A stretch of DNA of 64,000 bases, taken from positions 28,146,501 through 28,210,500 of the forward strand of contig JAUMIR010000003.1 in the NCBI GenBank assembly GCA_030847615.1, in the 5' to 3' direction. The position numbers and the translations under genes were made by a program. Of the stretch, positions 52,326-63,879 are shown piece by piece (the first letter of the stretch is position 1; each line of letters begins with the position of its first letter). This DNA comes from Gambelia wislizenii. Its lineage: Eukaryota; Chordata; Lepidosauria; Squamata; Crotaphytidae. The notes under the pieces were generated by a model that saw only the letters and a list, made by a program, of their open reading frames with translations, ran no database searches and was not told where the DNA came from.

Positions 52326-52521
52326 AATGTAGGGAATATGGGGAATATGGGGAATGACTCTGGTGAAGTCCATTTAGGTGTAGTACAAGTAGAAACGGAA
52401 TTGGCATTCTTTTTATATGAGCATCTCTGCTTATCTATGGAAGAGTCTTTTACTGCTGGAGAAAACACACATGGTTGAAACTCATCCAGTTTATTATATT
52501 TTCTGTTTGTATGCTAACCTA

Positions 52522-53130
52522 GGGCTTGTCTACTCTGTGGGGGTGGGGGATGCAGACTCACCCCAAATCCAGTGCTGGCAGTCCAGATAACATACAGTTA
52601 TTTCCAGGGAGGAACCACATTTGTTTTTGTTTTTGTTTTTTGGCCTTTAACCAAACTTTGCTCCAAACTAAGCAAAGTCAGGGAAAAGTCCAGGGTTTTC
52701 TGGAAACTTGGGTTCTTCCACTGTCTGGAAAGCTGGATTGGGTCTGATTCAGCCCAATGCAGTTGTCCACATGCAAACATGGTGCCATCTCACCCAGTGC
52801 TGAGCAGCGCAGTGAACGGGATGCCTCTTCCCTGCTTGTTGATCACATTGCTAGGAGCCCAGTTCTGATCTCAGCAGAATTGACACCACTGTTCGGGCTT
52901 TTTGAGGGAGCTGCTTGGTTGGTAAGGTGGTGGTGGAAGCTCTGAAAACAGGGGATGGGCAAGCAGGACTGATGTGGTGTCAGCCCAACCAGCTCATCTG
53001 AACAACAGCAGCTGTTGCACATGAATTGACTTGGTGCATGTGCCCCCCATCATAGTCAATCCAGGGTCTGTCCAGAGCACAATGCTCTCTGGAATGGCCC
53101 CAGATTTAAGCAGCCAGTGTAGATGAGCCC
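52522..53130. mobile_element. DNA transposon E
   Basis: 609 bp, ends GGGCTTGTCTACTCTG and CAGTGTAGATGAGCCC, TSD CTA (52,519-52,521; 53,131-53,133). A 3-bp TSD again suggests Harbinger-like transposition. The left end resembles that of element D (GGGCTTGTCTAGA), so D and E may share a transposase. No transposase frame inside; the short ORFs are not conserved in any way that I can see. Confidence 0.82.
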
Positions 53131-53133
53131 CTA

Positions 53134-55469
53134 GTTAATCGGTGAGGTTTTATAAAATATTTCTTAATATGGACTACATTTCTTTATTATAGATTGTTTA
53201 TGAAATGTTCTTGTTTTTATTTTATTCTGTATTTCATATCCCTCTAGTTTATAATACAGATCTTGACTCCATAAACCATGCCCACCATAATGCTGGGCAT
53301 TTGGGTATTGCATTAAAATAGAAAAGAAGGAAGAGGCAATATCCAGAATATAATATTAGCGACATACGTGATCACCTATGTAAAAGGTATTCTGTTGTTA
53401 ACTGATGAAGGGCCTTGTATTGCTGTTCTGTTTCTTTTAGAATTTTACAAAGACATTAATGTATTTTATCTGGACTTAAGGCAACAATTTATAAGGTAAA
53501 GAATGAGTCACACTTTCTCAATTCATTCCCAGGTCTCATGGGATATCATGCAAAATTCTGCAGCCATTATGAAAATCATGTTTGTTCTGTGTTATGTAAA
53601 TGTTGTGAAATGAACATCCCTTGGAGATTCAAGAAAGAATATTAAAGTTAAAGAAGAAATTAGTTTGCTGTTAATTCTGATATAGTCAATTAAACAAAAT
53701 ACAGTGCTGTCTCTATCTTTATCTGATTTTAGGTACTAATCTTGGAAGCTGTGCAGGATTCAATGAATGAATGAAGGATTCTTTGGGAGTATAGTGTTAA
53801 TTTTCATAAGGCTTTACAGGCTAAAAACCTCTAAGGCCTTTTTCTTTAAAAGAATGATGAATGAGGGGCATAACAGAGGTTTATGAAGCTCTGAATGGTG
53901 TGGATTGAGTAGAGACACCTAAATGAGAAGTACATAATTCTAGAATTTGGGATCATCCAATAATTTATTGACTGACAGATTTAAGGCAGAGAAAAAAGGT
54001 TTTGTACATAACCCATAATTAAGTTTTGAACTTAACAACCACAAGATCAGACCTTGAAAGTGACTAGTAATAAGGGAATTACTTATAATTGTGAAAATTA
54101 ATGTCTTCTTTGCAGTTATGGAAACATAACTAAGTATAACTAAATAAGGGGGATAACACTAAGGTGCAGCTGTAGCTGTTTGCAGCTACTGTCATAGTTA
54201 CAAGTATGTGTGGCTTCCATTGCTTAGGTGTCATAATTCTCACCTTGTAAGTTGCCTTGAGTTCCAATCTTGGGAAAAAGACAGGTTATAAATAAAGATG
54301 ATGGTAATGATGGTGCTGGTGATGATGATAAGGAGTGCTTTGAAAGAACATCTAGTGGCTTGTAGCATTCCAATACTTTAAAAAAGCAATTAAAAGGTAA
54401 CTAGTTACTTTTGAATAATAAGGAAGTAAGTAGTTATTTTAAAATGCAATTATAATGGGAGCTAAGGAATTTTGGGGGGCCCTGCAATGCTTTATTTTGG
54501 GGGGCCCATACATTTATCTCAGGTCAGTGTGACCTACCTCAACCTAAGCTATTCACAGTTCAGGATATTCAGATTATTACTAATAATGTCTTTGCAGGAG
54601 GAGGGTTACTACTGGGGCCCCCACAATGATGGGACCCCCTGCGGAACTGGCCCTAGTTGTGGGCCTTGGAACTGCAGCTATAAGATGTGCATTTACATTA
54701 GTGATGATGGTGAGAATGATGCATACAGTTCCATGTACATTTTGACATGGTGAATTCACGTTTGAAACTATTCTCATGGCCCTTCCAGATCAAAATATTT
54801 TTCCCCAGATCTCAGTCACCCTCGGTAGCTTTTACAACCGTAACCCAGAAGGTATTTTGTATCAGATTAGCACTAGTCTGAACAGCAGGCCCAAAGAATA
54901 ATGGCTGGAGTTCAGGATGGGACTTAAGGGTGCAGGAAGCAGAACTGAGTAATTCTGCAATATCTATATTCAGTAAGGGGCAGCCATGATGTTACTGCAT
55001 AGAGAAGCCAGAGAAGTGACCATTGCACAGTGGGCAGTGATGCACATCAGCACTCTCAATGTCCATGCAGACAGTGATTAGGGACTGCTTGCCAGTGCCC
55101 TGATATGTGTCTTCACAATTCACAATTCACTAGAAGGGTTCCATACCTAGCTAAGTATGCATAACGTTACACAATATAGACCATGATATAGAATTTAGCC
55201 AGTGTGTTTAAACCTGCTATTGTTGTTCATTCTATGTATTCATGAAATCTATGACAGGATTCCATATTTTTGCACTACTATTGTCCAATTTACATCGAGA
55301 TTTCCACTGAAAACTCAGTAACCAATTTGCTGTTTACATGACTAAATATATGACAAGATGGTTGCTCCAGTTGGTGACTTTAGTTGTTTCACTCACAGTC
55401 ACACTGTGACATGGGTTTCGGAGTTTTAAGACTGTGTAAACAGCTGTGGATGCATCAGTACTCCCTAGT
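53134..55469. other. 2.3 kb with nothing firmly recognised
   Basis: Near 54,243-54,310 the words GTAAGTTGCCTTGAGTTCC and GACAGGTTATAAATAAAG look like an L2/SINE-type 3' tail followed by GATGATGGT repeats. Elsewhere nothing is supported; a 93-codon frame at 54,472-54,753 is unrecognised. Confidence 0.4.
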
Positions 55470-56328
55470 CAATGTTCCAATGTGCATTGGGAAGACAGGA
55501 ACAGAATTCAAAATGACCTAGATAAATTAGAAAATTGGGAAGAACTTAATAAAATGAAGATCAACAGAGACAAATGCCAGATTCTACATTTAGGCCACAA
55601 AAACCAAACACACAGGTATAGGATGGGGGATATGTGGCTCAGCAGTACTATGTGCAAAAAGGACCTTGGGATGATTGCTGATTGTAAGTTGATCATGAGC
55701 CAGCAGTGAGAAACTGCAGCAAAGAAGATGAATACTATTTTAGCCGGCATTAATAGAAACATAGTTTTCAAGTCGAGGGAAGTAATATTCCCACTATATT
55801 CCATGCTGGTCAGATCTCATGTGGAGTACTGCGTTCCATTATAGGCACCTCCTTTTAAGAAGGATATAGACAAGTTGGAGCAGGTTCAGATAAGGGCAAT
55901 GAGGATGATAAGAGGTATGAAGAATAAAACATATGAGGAAAGGCTGAAGGAGCTGGGCATGTTCAGCTTGGTGAAGAGAAGACTGAGGGGTGACATGATT
56001 GCACTCTTTAAATACCTCAAGGGGTGTCACAGAGAGGAGGCGGCAGGCCTGTTTTCTGCTGCCCCAGAGGACCAGATCTAATGATTTGAATTTACAGGAG
56101 AGTAGACTTTGATTGAACATTAGAAGGAATTTCTTGACAGTAAAAGCAGTTTGGCAATGGAAACTATTGCCTAGAGAAGTGGTGGGATCTCCTTCTTTGA
56201 AAGTCTTCAAAAAGAGTCTGGACAGCTACCTGCTGGGGATGCTTTAGCTGGAGACCTTACACTAAGCAGGGGGATAGACTTGATGGCCCATGAGGCCCCT
56301 GCCAGCTCTATGATTCTATGACTCTACT
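55470..56328 (+). mobile_element. CR1 LINE, old subfamily copy
   Basis: ORF2 C-terminal region with several stops: RIQNDLDKLENW, then CQILHLGHKN, KLIMSQQ and stop; then YEERLKELGMFSLVKRR and [15 protein letters not shown] (to 56,081). The 3' UTR has GGAGAGTAGACTTTGATTG and GACAGCTACCTGCTGGGG, the same as at 6.8-7.06 kb, and ends CTATGATTCTATGACTC. Distinct in sequence from the younger CR1 copies. Confidence 0.9.
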
Positions 56329-56339
56329 TGTATGCATCA

Positions 56340-56612
56340 GCAGTCCCTAGCTTAAAGGCCAGTCTCTTTTGGCAGGCCTACCTAGATGATATTTAAATCA
56401 TGAATTTTACATTGTTTTTAATATGTATTGGTTTCATTTGTCCTTTAAAATTGATATTAGGTGTTTTAATGGGTTAATGTATTTTTTACTGATATGTATT
56501 TTAACTGATATTGGTCGCTATGTGTAAGTCTGTTGTGCCCCCACCTCGATCCATGGGGAGAGGTGGGTAAGAAATAATAAAATTATTGCTCTTGTTGTTG
56601 TTGCTGCTGCTG
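56340..56612 (+). mobile_element. L2-type LINE 3' end
   Basis: Starts AAAGGCCAGTCTCTTTTGGC, then a T-rich 3' UTR and the tail module CCCCCACCTCGATCCATGGGG…AGAGGTGGGTAAGAAATAATAAAATTATTG followed by GTT/GCT repeats. Typical L2 ending by layout. Confidence 0.6.
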
Positions 56613-56767
56613 CTATTGTTGTCTGGATGCACACTGAGAGTGTCTGATGTACATCAGTGCTAATTTCTCATTAGATTGGAGACAGGGCTGATAGATGAAA
56701 TGACAGAATCTCACTGAGTTTACTAGCAGTACTGATATATGAATAAAATCCTTTCCATTTTTATTTT

Positions 56768-57022
56768 AGTTAAGTATTTACACCCCACTCTTCAGCCACA
56801 AAGGCTCTCAGAGCAGCTTACAAATTGTTAAGCAATAGCACTTATACATCTACACTGCTTTATAGCGCACCAGGCACTCTCTAAGCAGTTTCCAATTTGT
56901 GTTAGCTACCCATTTTAACCTACAAAAGGATGAAAGGCTGAGTGAACCTTGGAGCCCTTGGGATTGAACTCACAACATTGTGGCTGCAGTAGTGGCATTT
57001 AATCACTGAACCACCAGGACTT
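56768..57022 (-). mobile_element. tRNA-derived SINE (Sauria-SINE type)
   Basis: Minus strand: head GAAGTCCTGGTGGTTCAGTG, a B-box-like GTGAGTTCAATCCC, ACTCAGCCTTTCATCC, and the 3' module TTTGTAAGCTGCTCTGAGAG with CTGAAGAGTGGGGTG. About 255 bp, nearly complete. Confidence 0.88.
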
Positions 57023-57803
57023 CCATTTGAGATTGTGTGGCTGTAAAAGAACATATGGGAAGCCTTGCATAGAAAGTGACTGTATAGTGAAGATATTGTA
57101 TCACACTTCCATAGTGTAAATCTATACTCATGTAGTAAATTAGTGGTTGTACCACATCAAATGTTTGCTGAATGCCAACATTAGGCAACCAGTTGTTCAT
57201 CTGAAACTGTATTGCTGGTTTCTGCAATCCCAGTGAATCAAGTGGTAGGTTGAAAGGACTGATGAATAGTAACATGTCATCCAAGAATACACAACTGCTT
57301 GTAGAACTCCTCTTACGGACTTGCGGAAATGAATATATATATTAGTACCATGGCCAAAAAATTCAGCTGCGTAAGTAATGGAACTTATGTATATGTAAAA
57401 CAGCAGAAGGACGCCAGCCTATGTATTGATCTAATCCGTGTCCTTTGGACCCATTGGAAAAAAAAAGTCTTTCTCTCATCCCATGGAGTCTAAAAGCTGT
57501 AGAACATTGTTACCATGTGTTGAGTAAACCACCTAAAATCCAGAATAATTTTCATCCTTTCTATCCTTTCAACTATATGAAAGTCCTATAGAAATCTCCT
57601 GTCTTTCAGATTCCTTGGATACTCATTTGTAACCAGAAGGCTTTTGCTAAAGCATCCTTTCTCCTCTTCTTGTTATTTAATTCATCCTGACCCATCTTTT
57701 GCCTTCATCTTCTTTTCTGATGCCCTGGGTTAATAAACAAACAAATGAATATTTCAATTAATAGTTGTGCTGAGGATAAACAGTGTGAAAAGAAATGGCA
57801 TAG
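57023..57803. other. No feature recognised
   Basis: Nothing supported. Confidence 0.4.
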
Positions 57804-57804
57804 T

Positions 57805-57844
<40 letters not shown>

Positions 57845-57856
57845 TTTTCTCTTTTC

Positions 57857-57887
<31 letters not shown>

Positions 57888-57888
57888 G
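57804..57888. repeat. (TTTC)n grading into (TTTTC)n
   Basis: About ten TTTC units, an imperfect join, then five TTTTC units and a T run. On the minus strand this gives lysine-rich artefact frames. Confidence 0.95.
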
Positions 57889-58461
57889 GAGCAAGTATGA
57901 ATATACCAAGAAGACATAAGTGGAATTTTAATAAATCAACTGCCATTTAAAATAGAAGTTCTCATACTGTGGATCTGTTGCATATCTGATAATCCTGAAA
58001 GCTAATCAGTGACCACAAACCCCCCAAAAGGTGAAGTTTGCTTCATTTTAACTCAGTGCGCCCTCACCTGCAGATTTTTCTCAGTGATAGGTCAATTTGA
58101 TAAAACAGAAAGCTCTTTTAGCAATGAAATTTGGCTAGCAACAAATGACATTTGCCCATTAGTTTGTGAGAAGGGGTGCCAGGTAATTATTACAAATTAG
58201 GGCATACCAATACACAATCATTCATTACCTTACAGCTAATTTTGTTGACCTAACAAAATGAGTCTTTAATGTCCATCCAAAACAGATTAGGAAAGGCAGG
58301 TCTTGGGAATGATTATGAAGCAGAAACCAAAGAAATCTCAAAACTAGGAAAGAATTCACATGGAAATGAGTTGTGTGGCATAAAAGATGTCTTATCTCTA
58401 GGCAAGCATTTGCCTGCTCATGCTAAGAGCTAAAGTGAGAAAGAGCATGTAGATATGCATA
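57889..58461. other. No feature recognised
   Basis: Nothing supported. Confidence 0.4.
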
Positions 58462-58703
58462 CAGTCAGCCCTCCATATCCACAGATTCTTTATCCATGGA
58501 TTCAACCATCCATGGCTTGAATATATCCCCCCATCCCCCCCAAAAAATTCCAAAAAGCAAATCTTGATTTAGCCATTTTACACAAGGGACACCATTTTAC
58601 TATGCCATTGTATATAATGGGACTTCAACATCCATGGATTTAGGTATCCATGGGGTGGGGGGGGGACTGGAACCAACCCCCAGTGGTTACCAAAGTCCCA
58701 CTG
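58462..58703. mobile_element. Tigger-like MITE (family G), intact copy
   Basis: 242 bp from CAGTCAGCCCTCCATATCC to ACCAAAGTCCCACTG, flanked by TA. The ends are imperfect inverted repeats, and internal ATCCATGG words add further hairpins. It is the uninterrupted reference for the split copies at 19.8/21.9 kb and 39.2 kb. Confidence 0.88.
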
Positions 58704-58904
58704 TATAAGTTAAAAGAGAGCAACCAAAGTTTTATCCATTGTCTTACCTCCAATGTAGTGAGAGTGTCTTGAATAAAGGGGTTGTAGCACAGGGGGTAAG
58801 TGGGGAGAAAGCACCCTCCCTTCCTTCTCTCCAGTATTTCAGTCTTTTCCTGACTGCACAATGGGCAAAACAAGGAAGTACAGGAGTAAGACATGTGGCC
58901 TTCC

Positions 58905-59290
58905 AGTGCCTTGTGTACACTTGTCAGAATACTTCACCCCCATGCCAGAGTATTCTGGTCCCAGAGCTGGTCATGATCACCCCATTATCATGATGAAATG
59001 GGCAGAAGTCTGCATGCACATGCTGGGCTGTATCAGCGGGTACCTCTGCTGCTGTTGTGCATCACAATCTCTGAAGCCGGGAAGGAGGCCCTCAGCATGT
59101 GATCAAGGCTGGTCACATGCAGGGAGCCTTGATCACATGCCAGAGGCCTCCTTTCCTGCTTAAGAGTGACCCCAGCAGTGGCGGCAGGGGTGGCGGCCAA
59201 CAAAACAGTCCAATGTGCAGGTACGAACTCCTGTGTTCCTGCATAGGTGCACATTTTCTCCACTTCCAAAGAACACACTCAACAAAAAAT
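58905..59290. mobile_element. Imperfect palindromic element around 59,117
   Basis: The centre CATGTGATCAAGGCT…AGCCTTGATCACATG is a strong hairpin (59,096-59,140), extended by GGAGGCC/GGCCTCC and, with mismatches, by GCAGCAG/GGTACC words outward. The core GGCTGGTCACATGCAGGG is shared with element D at 34.17 kb. Termini and TSD not resolved. Confidence 0.55.
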
Positions 59291-60000
59291 TGATGGTCAG
59301 GTCCTACACTCATATTATCAATACAGATTCCCATGGAGTGGTTCAAAGGAGCAATCTTGAAAAGCTCAGCCAAAGGAGTAGAAACTTCTATTGGAAATGG
59401 AAACTTAGGCAGACAGTTGCATAAATTCATTACATCATATTCTTTTCTCTGTTGAAGCTTCCCAGTAGATGGGGGGGAAATCCTACTGTGGCTCAGCCCT
59501 TTCATTTTATTGACTACCCTTTGCTCTTCAACCCAGAAGGTATATTATCTATCCTTTTACTGCCATCATCCTTTCCTGCAACAAGGCCATGCCCCCAGTC
59601 CTGTTGAATGTTGGTAGACTATAGTACTTCATTTCCCCCCTCTTTCTTCCCTACCCCTTTTCCTTTTCTGTTGTGTCTTTTTAGATCATGAGCCTGCAGG
59701 CAGAAGCTGCCTTTTATTGATTTTGTGTAAACTGCTCCAGGAACCCATGCAGTTGAGGAGTAGGATAAAAAAGAATACTCTGAATAAAAACCAAATGTTG
59801 TATAACAAAATTATGGCTACATGCTGATGTGTTTAAACATCTACAGCTATGGATCTTCTAGAACAGTGCTTCTTAGGCTATCTGATATGGGGGACCTGCA
59901 TTTTATTTTTCAAATGGGCCAGGGACCATCACCATATAATTGTTTATAATTGTTTAATATTTTTTATGGGGGAGGGTGGGGTGGGGGTGTTTGGGGATTT
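59291..60000. other. No feature recognised
   Basis: Nothing supported beyond a G-rich run at 59,966-59,990. Confidence 0.4.
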
Positions 60001-60110
60001 TATCTGTATTGTATTTTAATTTTTGTAAGCCACCCCGATTGTTTTAACAGAGGGGCGGGGTATAAATAAATATTATTATTACTATTATTATTATTATTAT
60101 TATTATTATA
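60001..60110 (+). mobile_element. SINE/LINE 3' tail with (ATT)n
   Basis: TTTGTAAGCCACCCCGATTG…GAGGGGCGGGGTATAAATAAAT followed by about 13 ATT units is a 3'-end module like that of the SINE at 28.9 kb, but with a different stem. It is 5'-truncated within an unknown repeat that appears to continue at 60,145. Confidence 0.6.
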
Positions 60111-60769
60111 TTTATGCCCATTGGTTGCAATTGCTTCTTTCTTTCCTGCAAACTGCTAGGGACTGGCATCTCAGGGACCAGCATCACTCCAGGGACTACC
60201 ACTTTGAGTAGAACTGTTCTAGTAGACACCATAACAGAAACCTCACAAATGCGTACTCCAAGGAACATAGTCAAAACAAAAGGCTTTTTGGTCATTTGTG
60301 ATTATTTGACTTGGGCATTGGATCTGTGCAGGATTTTCATGCTTAGGGAGTTCCAAAATAAGCAAACATGGGAAAGGAGCAAGCCCAACAAATCAGTGGT
60401 GGCAGTTGTCTAGTGAATCATCTGTGCTTTGGGTCATAATGTTACAGGTTTGGCAGTTCACTTTGATAAGAGATGGTCTCCTGATAACAGGATATCTTAG
60501 TGTTTTGAAAGGAGTGTTTTGAAAGAAAAATCACCTTTTCTAAGCACCAACAGCTAAAGGGATAATAAGCCTAGTGTGTAGGGGTGAGTGTGATTAAAAC
60601 AAAAGTTGTTTTGAACAGTCAGAGAAAAAGTAGAGGGAGGAGAGGGAAGGGAGGAGTGCATGAGTTATTCTTTGGTTAGAGGCATCTCAAAATGACCTCT
60701 CTCTGAGGAGCTAATGTAACATAAAGGATTTATGTCTTGTCCATGCATGGCCAGCTGTATCATTAGGCA
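60111..60769. other. No feature recognised
   Basis: Nothing supported. Confidence 0.4.
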
Positions 60770-61115
60770 GCTCCACTTCTATCTGTATGTTACCATGGCC
60801 AGATATATTGGATCTGACCATGGTAACACATGCCTTGATTGCATCCCATTTGGATTACTGTAATGTGCTCTTCATGGGACTGCCTTTGAGTAGTGCTCAG
60901 AAATGTCAGTTGGACCAAAGACCTGCAGCCAGATTGTTAACCATGCATAGCTTTAAGGAGCACACACCTCCCTTGTTGCAACCACTCCACTGAGCTGCCA
61001 GTCTGTTTCTGGGCACAATTCAAAATGCTTGTGATAACCCAAAAAGCCATATTCACCTTGGGTCCAGGCTGTTTGAAGGACTATATTTCCCTTTATGAGC
61101 CCATTAGATCCTGAA
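60770..61115 (+). mobile_element. L2 LINE fragment, RT C-terminal region
   Basis: Encodes the known L2 block: LTMVTHALIASHLDYCN, VLFMGLP, AARLLT, then after a stop at 60,991 the HWLPV-equivalent region and LGSRLFEGLYFP. The ORF is broken by at least two stops. The RT palm is absent. Confidence 0.85.
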
Positions 61116-61129
61116 AACAATGGACTGCT

Positions 61130-61460
61130 CTGCAGTAATATCCAACATGGCAGCAGCGGGCTCTTGCCCTGTTAGCAAGCCCTGCTCCCCATGCTCATCT
61201 GGCCAATCAGGTTTGTGTTTCATCTCATATTGGAAAGCGATTCATATCGAATCACTTGCCCCAATGAGTGGGAATGCTCATTCCCCACTGAGCTTTTTAA
61301 AAACTCCAGGAAAAGCTGCAAAAGCTTTGCTGGAATAGTTTTTAGAGGTTTTTTGGTGCCACCTTTCCGAATACAGCACATTGGTGGGGTTCCCATTAAG
61401 ACTGATCATATTCCCAGTGAATTCCATTTGGATTATTTTGACTGTTTAGACGAACCCTAA
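61130..61460. mobile_element. DNA transposon F, copy 2
   Basis: Inverted relative of 26,044-26,365. Shared words: AACATGGC, GCCAATCAG, GGGAATGC.CATTCC, TTTTTAAAAACTCCAGGAAAAGC. It ends GTTTAGACGAACCCTAA. The other end is uncertain. Confidence 0.65.
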
Positions 61461-62234
61461 GATCATCTGGAGAGAGGCCAGATTCTGAGTCCTTTGCTCT
61501 TCTTCAAGACTGGTAACTACAGTCCTCCCTCCATATTTGTGACTTCAACTTTTGTGGTTTTGCCTATTTATGGAAAGCCGCCAGAGGGTTGCTCCTCCCT
61601 CAGCTTCTCTCTCCCCCCCCCCACAGGGAACGTGTGGCTTTGCTACAAGCACCATGGGTTTGCTTGCTGTTCATTCCCTGAGGAGGGGGCAGCTGAAGGC
61701 CAAGCAAACCCCTTCCACATTCCCCGCAAAGCAAAGCTGCAAAGCCAAGTCTCCAAGTGCTTGGCAGTGGCATGGCGATGTCATGGCAGCCGTGGTGTCC
61801 CCGGAGGTATGGTGGCAGTGGCAGCAGCGGTGGGGGCATGGCAGTGGCAGTGACAATCATGGAGGGGGGACGAAAGGGAAGGGGACGAAGACACTTTGCC
61901 TCCTTTCTTCTTCGCCCATGGGCCTGTGGCACTGCAGATCAGGCCGGTGAAGAGGAAAGGGGGCAGATTAGCAGTTTCTTTGCTCCATTTCCTAATCGCC
62001 GGCTGTATCTGCAGCACCATGGGGCCATGGGCAAAGAAGAAAGGGGGCAAAGAGACTTTGCTAATCCTCCCCCTTTCTTCTTCACCCTTGTGTGTGAGGG
62101 GCAAAAGCCGATTAAAGCTGGGTGCTCACTCAGCAAATCGGCAGTGGTTTGCTGAGTGATTGCCCCAGTTTAATCGTCTTTCATTCCTCGTGTGTGATGG
62201 ATGAAAGCTGATAAAGCGGGGCACTTTCACCCAT

Positions 62235-62341
62235 AGAATCATAGAATCATAGAATTGCAGAGTTGGAAGAGACCACGAGGGCCATCCAGTCCAACCCTCT
62301 GCCATGCAGGAAATCTTGATCAAAGCATCCCCGACAGATGT
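62235..62341 (-). mobile_element. CR1 3' tail nested in the Tigger-like element
   Basis: Minus strand: ATAGAATCATAGAATCATAG, then GAAGAGACCACGAGGGCC and ends at CCCCGACAGATG. About 107 bp, very close in sequence to the left end of the 9.7-kb CR1. Confidence 0.93.
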
Positions 62342-62715
62342 GTGAAGCCGATTAAAGCATGCTGCTTACTAAGCAAACCACCACCAGTTTGCTGAGTGAG
62401 CGCCCCACTTTAATCGGTCTCGGAGGTATGGTGGTGGTGGTGGCTGCGGCAGTGGCGTGACGGATGTAGTGGCGGAGGCCCCAGAGGTATGGTGGCAGGG
62501 GCATGGAGGGGTGGAAGCAGTGGTGGGGGCATGTTGGTGGTGATGGGGCAAGTGACAGTGGTGGTGGTGCTGGTGGCAGTGGAGGCCTGGGAGGCCTAGG
62601 CGAGTCAGGTTGCAGTGGTGGCTGCCTGGGCTATGAGCTTCTCTCCCTTCCTCTCTCCCTCCTCCTCCAGGATTTTCCATCAGTGACCCCCCCAATCTTT
62701 GCATAAATTTTTATT

Positions 62716-62734
62716 TGTGTGTGTGTGTGTGTGT
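62716..62734. repeat. (GT)n microsatellite
   Basis: About nine GT units near the right end of the Tigger-like element. Confidence 0.9.
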
Positions 62735-63083
62735 TTTACATTTGCAGGCGTCTTGCGCCCCTAATCCTTACAAATATGGAGGGATGACTGTATAGCCCTG
62801 TTTCCCAAATCTATTTTTCTGTTTCTGCCTCAACTCTTTGTTAGCTTTGTGTGGTTCTTATGAGCATGTGTTGTGTGTGTGTCAATGCTTCTTGTGTTAT
62901 TTCCAATAAAAACATTTTATTTCACTTTAACCTGGAGTTCTCTGCTGTTAGTACTGGTATACACAGGTGAAAAGGTCCCAAAGTTACCCACCTCTTGTAG
63001 CATTCCATTTGAGCTAATAATAACCCCCCTAGCTAATAATAGATCATGAGTGGGACTCTAAAGCACCCCCACCTCTTCCGGTA

Positions 63084-63877
63084 ACAAAACAAACAAAAAG
63101 AACCATGCTGTCAATGAAATATACCTAACTGTTGGCTCATCATTCAGCAGTTGATTCAATGGGTCTACTGTACTTCAGATTAGCAGTTGCACAACCTCCA
63201 ACCTGGACACGTGGGGCCAAGCAGTATCAGGTTGTGGTCAAGAGATTATTGCTTATTAAAAAGTTATTAATTATTAACAGTTACTAATGAGGAAGAACAA
63301 ACAAGTCTGGAGAGGTTGCAGTAGTTTGTTTTTGCCTGAGCCTCTTGGGAAGGGCAGGATTCCAACCCCCTCTTCTCCTCTCACCCATGCTGAGTTAATT
63401 GAGTGCAGAGTTAATTGAGTGCTTTTGCACTTTGAACTCAGTTTGTAGCAACTGAAGTAAACTAAATGGGAGGAGAAGAGATAAACTGGCACATTTTAAA
63501 AGCAGCTGAAAAAAGTGGGATGACAGCAAACTAAATGGGACTGTCCCTGCAAAACTGGGACAGTTGGAGGGTATATGACTGGATTTAGGCCTTGAACAGT
63601 AGCATTTCCAGGCAATGCCCATTGCACATAGGGATTTGGTGTGGTGTGGTGAGAGAAAGCAGATTGCACAGATATCCCTGACCATCCCCTCACCATTGCT
63701 GACACAGAGCAGTCACTACAAAAGTATAACCCTGCCAAAATTTTAATTCATTTCTAAAGACATAGGCCAAGTTAGAAGTCACCTAAGTAAATATGGAATT
63801 GTTCCATGTTCATTTATGTCAAACATGCACTAGTATGACTGAGTGGTGGTACACACTTGTCCTAAAGCCAGGATAAC
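63084..63877. other. No feature recognised
   Basis: A local duplication GAGTTAATTGAGTGCAGAGTTAATTGAGTGC lies at 63,391-63,422 (two 16-bp units). No gene. Confidence 0.4.
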
Positions 63878-63879
63878 TT

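Larger units (their letters stand above)
61521..62790. mobile_element. Tigger-like DNA element, 1.27 kb, inserted in the LTR
   Basis: Ends CAGTCCTCCCTCCATATTTG and CAAATATGGAGGGATGACTG, TSD TA (61,519-61,520; 62,791-62,792). GC-rich body with GGTGG/CAGTGG repetition and several copies of GCCGATTAAAGC…GCTCACTCAGCAAA (62,107-62,160; 62,345-62,415). No transposase is recognisable; the many frames of up to 132 codons are low-complexity shadows. A CR1 tail sits inside. Confidence 0.85.
61481..63083 (+). mobile_element. Solo LTR fragment, copy 3, split by a Tigger-like element
   Basis: The left piece (about 61,481-61,518) reads TCTGAGTCCTTTGCTCTTC…GACTGGTAAC. The right piece (62,793-63,083) reads TAGCCCTGTTTCCC…, holds AATAAA at 62,905-62,910 and GGTATACACAGGTGAAAAGG, and ends CTTCCGGTAACA. 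In copy 2 the join is uninterrupted (ATAACTATCACCCTATTTCC, 50,742-50,761). The 5' half of the LTR is missing. Confidence 0.85.

Noticed and set aside
61494..62155. Several overlapping ORFs of 100-132 codons
   Set aside because: They fall in the GC-rich low-complexity body of the Tigger-like element, on both strands, with no transposase motifs (no DDD/DDE spacing seen).
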